From NCBI GenBank assembly GCA_943326975.2, contig CALPVI020000098.1, positions 1 to 6,764 of the forward strand: a stretch of 6,764 nucleotides of DNA. Reading direction: 5' to 3'. A model generated the notes under the pieces. The model saw only the letters and a program-made list of their open reading frames with translations. It had not been told where the DNA came from and searched no databases. The stretch comes from Actinomyces viscosus. Its GTDB lineage: Bacteria > Bacteroidota > Bacteroidia > Flavobacteriales_D > Crocinitomicaceae. A program made the position numbers and the translations under genes. Position 1 is the stretch's first letter. Each line of letters opens with the position of its first letter. Below are positions 1-4,900 of the stretch, in pieces.

Positions 1-1
1 C

Positions 2-253
2 CAAGAAATTTCAGTTTATGAAACAATTATTTCATCTAAAAAAATAAGCAGTTGTGACGCTTATATTTTCACTAGTCCCTCCAATGCTAAAGGTTTTTTG
101 TTTGCAAATCAAATAACTGAAAATAAATCAGTTATAAGCTGGGGAACAAGTACTAAACAATTTCTTGAAGAGAATTTAATTACTGTAAATTTTACCCTTA
201 CTACTGCTTCCTTTTCAGAATTAATTCAAACTCTGAGGCAACTGAATTTTTAA
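2..253 (+). CDS. hemD: Uroporphyrinogen-III synthase, C-terminal part (5' end outside window)
   Basis: An open frame runs from the window edge through 83 codons to TAA at 251-253. The protein would cyclise hydroxymethylbilane to uroporphyrinogen III in the cytoplasm, the branch-point step of heme and siroheme synthesis. The visible part fits the second half of the HemD fold: a strand with DAYIFTSPSNAKGFL, which matches the family's D-x-x-x-FTSP-x-x-(V/A) segment, followed by the ISWGTSTKQFLEE stretch, which corresponds to the conserved 'G-x-x-T-x-x-x-L' helix start near the substrate cleft, and a short C-terminal helix (FSELIQTLRQLNF). HemD sequences diverge strongly, so the call rests on these two motifs in the right order and on the normal distance to the C-terminus. 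No terminator is visible after the stop. The next gene starts 73 bases downstream and has no evident functional link. Confidence 0.75.
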   Translation, partial: QEISVYETIISSKKISSCDAYIFTSPSNAKGFLFANQITENKSVISWGTSTKQFLEENLITVNFTLTTASFSELIQTLRQLNF

Positions 254-276
254 TGGCACGTTAGGATATTAACAAA

Positions 277-303
277 TTGAAAAATTCTAGATCTTTTCAT
301 TTG
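277..303 (+). promoter_or_regulatory. Weak candidate Bacteroidota promoter for the 489-residue gene
   Basis: TTG at 277-279 lies 16 bases before TTCATTTG at 296-303, which differs from the Bacteroidota -7 consensus TAnnTTTG at its second base. The spacer is slightly shorter than the usual 17-23 bases. An AT-rich leader of about 20 bases leads to the ATG at 327, and no Shine-Dalgarno sequence is seen, which is common in this phylum. This is a weak match, and readthrough from hemD remains possible. Confidence 0.3.
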
Positions 304-326
304 TTTAAAATTTAAAACGAAAAGCT

Positions 327-1796
327 ATGAAAACGTATTTTATAAAATCTTTAATTATATGCTGCATTACGCTGATAAATTGGTCTGCAAATGCTCAAAA
401 CAATAGTCTGATGAGCATTACGAATGCTCCATATACAGATACAGAAAATGGTGCTGCCACTTTTGATTATATTTCAGCAAATGCAGTCTCTTGGACTTGG
501 TATCGAATAATTGATAATGCTGAAATTTTTAGTAGAGCGGATGATTTATCAAATATTGCAGGTGCAACATATAGCCCAGCAAGAGTTGGAAAATATGTTT
601 TAAAATATGTGACGGCAGCAAACACTTTTGGAGTTATACATTTTGATATCGATATTAAAGATTCAAATCCATGCCCAAATGGACCAACAAATCTAAATCA
701 GGTAATCTATTATGCTCCTAATGCAGCCCAAATTCAAAATGTTGTTTCGTACGATTATTTTTTAAATACATCTCCTCAAGGAACATATCCATTTACCTAT
801 CAGTGGGTATTTGTTTCTAATAACCAAACATGGTTGAATATTACAACTAATCAAAATGGTATAAATAACTTTGGTCTAACAAGAACAGCCTATGTGGTTA
901 TTACTGATGCAAATGGTTGTACAGCTGTGGTAAAAAATGAAATTTCGAACTACAATCCTCCGATAGATACGACTATATACACTGTAGCCTCAGGTGGAAA
1001 TAATACAACTAATGATTGTTCGAAAAGTAATCTAAGCTTAAAAGTAAATTACATAATGACAGATTCATTAGCTTATTCTGGAAGAATCGAAGCTCATGGA
1101 AGTGGTGGTGCAAAACCATATCAATACAGTTTAAATTCTATGACCTATTCTGACGATTCAGTATTTTTAAATATCGACCAATATTGTTATACTTTAAAAA
1201 TTAAAGACAATTTAGGCTGTGAAAAAGATACATTTTTAATGATAAATATGAATAGGCCTATAAATAGTAATCCATGTGATAGTGTAAAATTTGTAGCTAG
1301 TTCTTTTTCAATTGAAGCGACAGATTCTATTCAATGTAATGGTTCTATTTCTATTAAAGTAAGTGGAGGAACTTTACCTTATGTTACAAATTTTGATAAT
1401 CAAACAAAATTTAATGATTCTACAAAAATTGAAAACTTATGTGCAGGTAATTATGTTGTACAAATAATAGATTCAAAAGGATGTACAGGTTTTATCGGTG
1501 ATAGTGTAAATATTGGAATTCCTAAAAACGCTTTTGCAAATTTAAAAAACGAATTAGAAGAAAATAGTTTAATCAATGTTTATCCTAATCCATTTTCAAA
1601 TGAAATAAATGTTTTTTCAACTTCAAGTGATTTGAAATCATTAAAAATTACTGATCTAAATGGAAAAGTATTAATTGAAAATGAATATTTTTCAGAAACT
1701 TACAAACTTAATTCTTCAACTTTAGATAATGGTGTTTATTTAATAACAATAACTGAAAAAGATAAAACGATTTCGAAAAAAATAATAAAACAATAA
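327..1796 (+). CDS. Secreted SprB-like repeat protein with T9SS type A-like sorting domain (short paralogue)
   Basis: The 489-residue protein starts with a Sec signal peptide: K2/K7, a hydrophobic core at residues 9-17 and probable cleavage at ANA|Q between 23 and 24. Residues 24-113 form a cysteine-free domain with an SWTW motif that aligns with the N-terminal unit of the downstream 1554-residue protein. Three SprB-like repeats follow, at about 114-229, 230-314 and 315-414. The third is canonical: NPC, QCNG, SGGTLPY, NLCAGNY and D-S-K-G-C. The first two have lost the CNG and LC cysteines. Residues 415-489 are a T9SS C-terminal domain: VYPNPF, LKITDLNGKVL, the strand GVYLITI and a basic end. 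The protein should cross the outer membrane by T9SS and be processed at this domain. The exact role is unknown; an adhesin or matrix protein is my inference. Counting the repeats, mature cysteines number nine, so one is unpaired or makes an intermolecular bond. Confidence 0.88.
   Translation: MKTYFIKSLIICCITLINWSANAQNNSLMSITNAPYTDTENGAATFDYISANAVSWTWYRIIDNAEIFSRADDLSNIAGATYSPARVGKYVLKYVTAANTFGVIHFDIDIKDSNPCPNGPTNLNQVIYYAPNAAQIQNVVSYDYFLNTSPQGTYPFTYQWVFVSNNQTWLNITTNQNGINNFGLTRTAYVVITDANGCTAVVKNEISNYNPPIDTTIYTVASGGNNTTNDCSKSNLSLKVNYIMTDSLAYSGRIEAHGSGGAKPYQYSLNSMTYSDDSVFLNIDQYCYTLKIKDNLGCEKDTFLMINMNRPINSNPCDSVKFVASSFSIEATDSIQCNGSISIKVSGGTLPYVTNFDNQTKFNDSTKIENLCAGNYVVQIIDSKGCTGFIGDSVNIGIPKNAFANLKNELEENSLINVYPNPFSNEINVFSTSSDLKSLKITDLNGKVLIENEYFSETYKLNSSTLDNGVYLITITEKDKTISKKIIKQ
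666..1568 (+). repeat. Three diverged SprB-like repeat units in the short paralogue
   Basis: Unit starts are the NPC codons at 666 (residue 114), the DC codons at 1014 (residue 230) and the NPC codons at 1269 (residue 315). Each carries a G/T-x-x-PY/PF-x-Y/F core and a D-x-x-GC end. Unit 1 keeps only the first and last canonical cysteines. Unit 2 keeps the same two plus a displaced cysteine (IDQYCY). Unit 3 has all four. The spacing is irregular (116, 85 and about 100 residues), which indicates old divergence, in contrast to the regular array in the next gene. Confidence 0.75.
1569..1793 (+). other. T9SS type A-like C-terminal sorting domain of the short paralogue
   Basis: Residues 415-489. 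The domain opens with LINVYPNPF, then has LKITDLNGKVLIEN, then LDNGVYLITITE and ends in KKIIKQ. This order (Y/F-PNP, I-D-x-x-G-K, L-x-x-G-x-Y, basic tail) is the established signature of T9SS type A cargo signals, which are read after Sec export and removed by the sortase-like peptidase. Confidence 0.88.
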
Positions 1797-1806
1797 TTTA
1801 AGTGAA

Positions 1807-1851
1807 AAGTAAACGAAAAAGGGGTACTAAGACTCCTTTTTTTGTTTGCTT
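1807..1851 (+). terminator. Long hairpin terminator between the two repeat-protein genes
   Basis: The inner stem pairs AAAAAGGGGT (1816-1825) with ACTCCTTTTT (1832-1841), with one G-T pair and the six-base loop ACTAAG. The T run extends to 1843. An outer stem pairs AAGTAAAC (1807-1814) with GTTTGCTT (1844-1851), with one T-G wobble, separated from the inner stem by a small asymmetric internal loop. The hairpin starts 10 bases after the stop codon. The inner stem with its T run is a normal intrinsic terminator, while the outer arms make it unusually long. Confidence 0.75.
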
Positions 1852-1872
1852 AAATTCGTGATTGCTAGAATT

Positions 1873-1903
1873 TTGTTAAACAAATATTTTTTTTATAATT
1901 TTG
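1873..1903 (+). promoter_or_regulatory. Bacteroidota sigma-ABfr-type promoter of the 1554-residue gene
   Basis: TTTTG at 1871-1875 supplies the -33 TTG (1873-1875). A 20-base spacer follows, then TAATTTTG (1896-1903), an exact match to the -7 consensus TAnnTTTG. The spacing lies inside the 17-23 bases known for Flavobacterium-type promoters. Transcription should start near 1908-1910, leaving a leader of about 20 bases that is AT-rich and has no Shine-Dalgarno sequence. An eight-T run (1887-1894) lies in the spacer. Together with the terminator just upstream, this suggests the long gene is its own transcription unit. Confidence 0.72.
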
Positions 1904-1928
1904 AATTAACTTAATAAAAATTCTATTT

Positions 1929-4900
1929 ATGAAAAAAGTATTACAAAAATGTTCGTTTTTGGCATTTTGTGTGCTACTAAGTTTTGGTCTTAAAGCCCAA
2001 AATATAGTCGTCACTTTTCCTGCAACGGACACTGTAAACTGTAATGGACTAGCAAAAATTGACTCTACAGTTTTCAATGCAACGAGTTGGTATTGGACAA
2101 ATAGTTCATCTACTGTCATCCAACAAGGTGGTAAGCAAGTTAATAACTTATGTCCTGGTACATATAAGTTAAATTATACGAATGCTAACAACCAACTAGT
2201 AAATTTTCCATTCTCTATTGGATTCAACAATCAGACAAATCCTTGTGCAACATTAGGTGGAAACTTACAGACTAAAAATCACAATACAAAACAAGGAACA
2301 CCAAATTGTAATGGTGGTGCAGCAATAATGCCTTTTGGAGGAACTACTCCTTATTCATTTGAATGGAAAAATTCTACTAATACAATAATTGCAACGACTG
2401 ATACTTTAAAAAATGTATGTGCTGGAACATATATTTTAACTTTAAAAGATAAAAATAATTGTATTAAAACCTTTACAGCTGTAGTTAATATAGATACTAC
2501 AACATCGACAAACGGCGGTGGAACTCCTAACTGTAACTTATCTTTAAACCCTACTGCTGTTCCTAACTCTTCAACTACTGCTTGTAATGGTGAAGTGAAT
2601 GTTACGGTTACTGGTGGTAAAGCTCCTTATCAATTTACTTGGAAAGATTCTTTGGGTAATATCAAAGGATATATGCCGCATTTAACTGGTTTATGTACTA
2701 ACAAATACTTCATTACTGTTAAAGATTCTAATAACTGTACAAATACTGTTTGGACTTACGTTGGTAATGGAAATGGTGGTAACAACGGTGGTGGTTCAAC
2801 TAATCCTTGTGCTAATTTTGGAGCTTATGCAGCTACAAAAGCACATAATCCTTCTATAAGTGCAAATTGTAACGGTGCAATTAAAATTAATTTACAAGGT
2901 GGTGCTGCACCATTTACTTTTGTTTGGAAAGATTCAAAAGGTGCTTCTATCCAAGCAAATGACTCATTAACAAATGCTTGTGCTGGTTCTTATACAATTA
3001 CAGTATCTGATTCTAATAATTGTGTAAAAACAATCACTGCTATTGTTGCAATAGATTCAACAGTTAATAATCCAAATGATCCATGTGCTTCATTAAATGG
3101 TTTCGTAGTATCCAAACCGCATGAATTACGTCCTGGTCAATCAAGCTGTAATGGTGGCGCTACTGTGAATGTACAAGGTGGTTCTGCTCCATTTACATTC
3201 GAATGGAAAAATACAGCTGGTGCAATTATTTTTACAGGAGATACAATTAAAGATATCTGTAATGGAAATTACACTGTTAAAGTAAAAGATTCTAAAGGTT
3301 GTAACAAATTATTCTCTTTGGTAATTGGCATTGATTCATCTGCTTTAGCAGTATGTAATTCGTTTGTAGGAACGGTAGTTACTAAGCCTCATAATCCTAA
3401 GCAAGGAACTACAGGATGTAATGGTGGTGCTGCAGTGAATATTACTGGTGGTCAAGCTCCTTATCATTTTGAATGGAGACAATTTGCAGGTGGTACTGTA
3501 ATTGCTTCTGTTGATACATTGAAAAATGTTTGTCCTGGAACTTACTATGCAACAGTTAGAGACAACCAAGGTTGTGCTAAATTATTTACAGCTATTGTAA
3601 AACAAGATACTTCCGTAATCGTTGACCCATGTGCATCATTCAATGGAACATTTTCTGTAAAAGCACATAATAGTAAACAAGGTACAAATTGTAATGGTGG
3701 GGCTGCTGTAAAAATAAATGGCGGTGTTGGTCCATTCCAAATTATTTGGTCTGCAACCCAAACATTGTCAAATCCTTTATCTACTTTAGATTCATTGAAA
3801 AATGTATGTTCAGGTAACTACTTTGTTAAAATTTCAGATTCAAAAGGATGTAACAAAATTTTATCTGTTTTCATTCCTAATGATACAACTTCAGTTCCAA
3901 ATACAAACTGTGCAGGTTTTGATGCAACAATTGTAACAAAAGCACACAATACAAAACAAGGAACTGCTTCATGTAATGGTGGTGCTGCTGTTAAACCAAT
4001 TGGTGGACAAGCTCCTTACACATACATTTGGAAACAAACAGCTGCAAGTGCAAATGCATTATCTACAACAGATACATTGAAAAATGTATGTTCAGGTAAT
4101 TACTTTGTAACTGTTAAAGACGGAAAAGGATGTATCAAAACATTATCTGCTTTTGTAGGATTAGATACTACTTTAGCTCCTAATTATGATCCATGTTTAA
4201 ATTCTAAGTTAACAACTACTTTTACTAAAATCAATACAAAAAGTTTAAGTGCTTGTGATGGTAATGCTACAATCTTTGTTAAATCTGGTAATGCACCATT
4301 CATTTTTGATTGGAAAGATGCAGTTGGTAACAAAATTGGAACAAGTAACCAATTAAATGGATTATGTCCTGGAAACTACTCATTCGCAGTAACTGAAAAA
4401 GGTGGATGTACAAGAGTAACTAACTTCTCAATTGCGTACGATTCAGTTGTAGCTAATCCATGTGCTAACTTTGGTGGAAATGTAAATACAAAACCAAATG
4501 TTGCTGTAGCACCAAACTGTAATGGTGAATTAGTTGCTGTTCAATTTGGAGGAAAAGCTCCGTTTACATATGAATGGAGACAAACCTCTGCAGGTGCAAT
4601 TTTAGCAACAAAAGACACATTGAAAAATGCATGTTCTGGAAACTATTTTGTAACAATAAAAGATGCTAATAATTGTATCAAAACATTAAATGGTATGATT
4701 ATCAATGGAACAGTTGCAAACACTAATGCATGTGCTAATTCTACAATTACAGCAACAGTGTTCACAACTCCTTCATCAAGTGCTGCTATTTGTAACGGAA
4801 CTGCTTCTATAACAGTCGCAGGTGGTGTTGCTCCATTTACTTTTGAATGGAAAAACATTTATGGAGGTACAATTGGGAACAAACCACAGGTTGGAGGATT

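Noticed and set aside
254..326. Terminator or small RNA after hemD
   Set aside because: I found only the short palindromes TCTAGA and AGATCT, with no stable GC-containing stem followed by a T run.
1929..1997. Lipoprotein signal peptide in the long protein because of Cys 8 and Cys 14
   Set aside because: Neither cysteine is preceded by an L-(A/S/T)-(G/A) lipobox at the end of the hydrophobic core. Cleavage at LKA|Q fits signal peptidase I.
1865..2119. Minus-strand open frame of 84 codons over the promoter and signal-peptide region
   Set aside because: It overlaps the well-supported start of the long gene and its promoter, has no family resemblance, and is best seen as a shadow of the coding strand.
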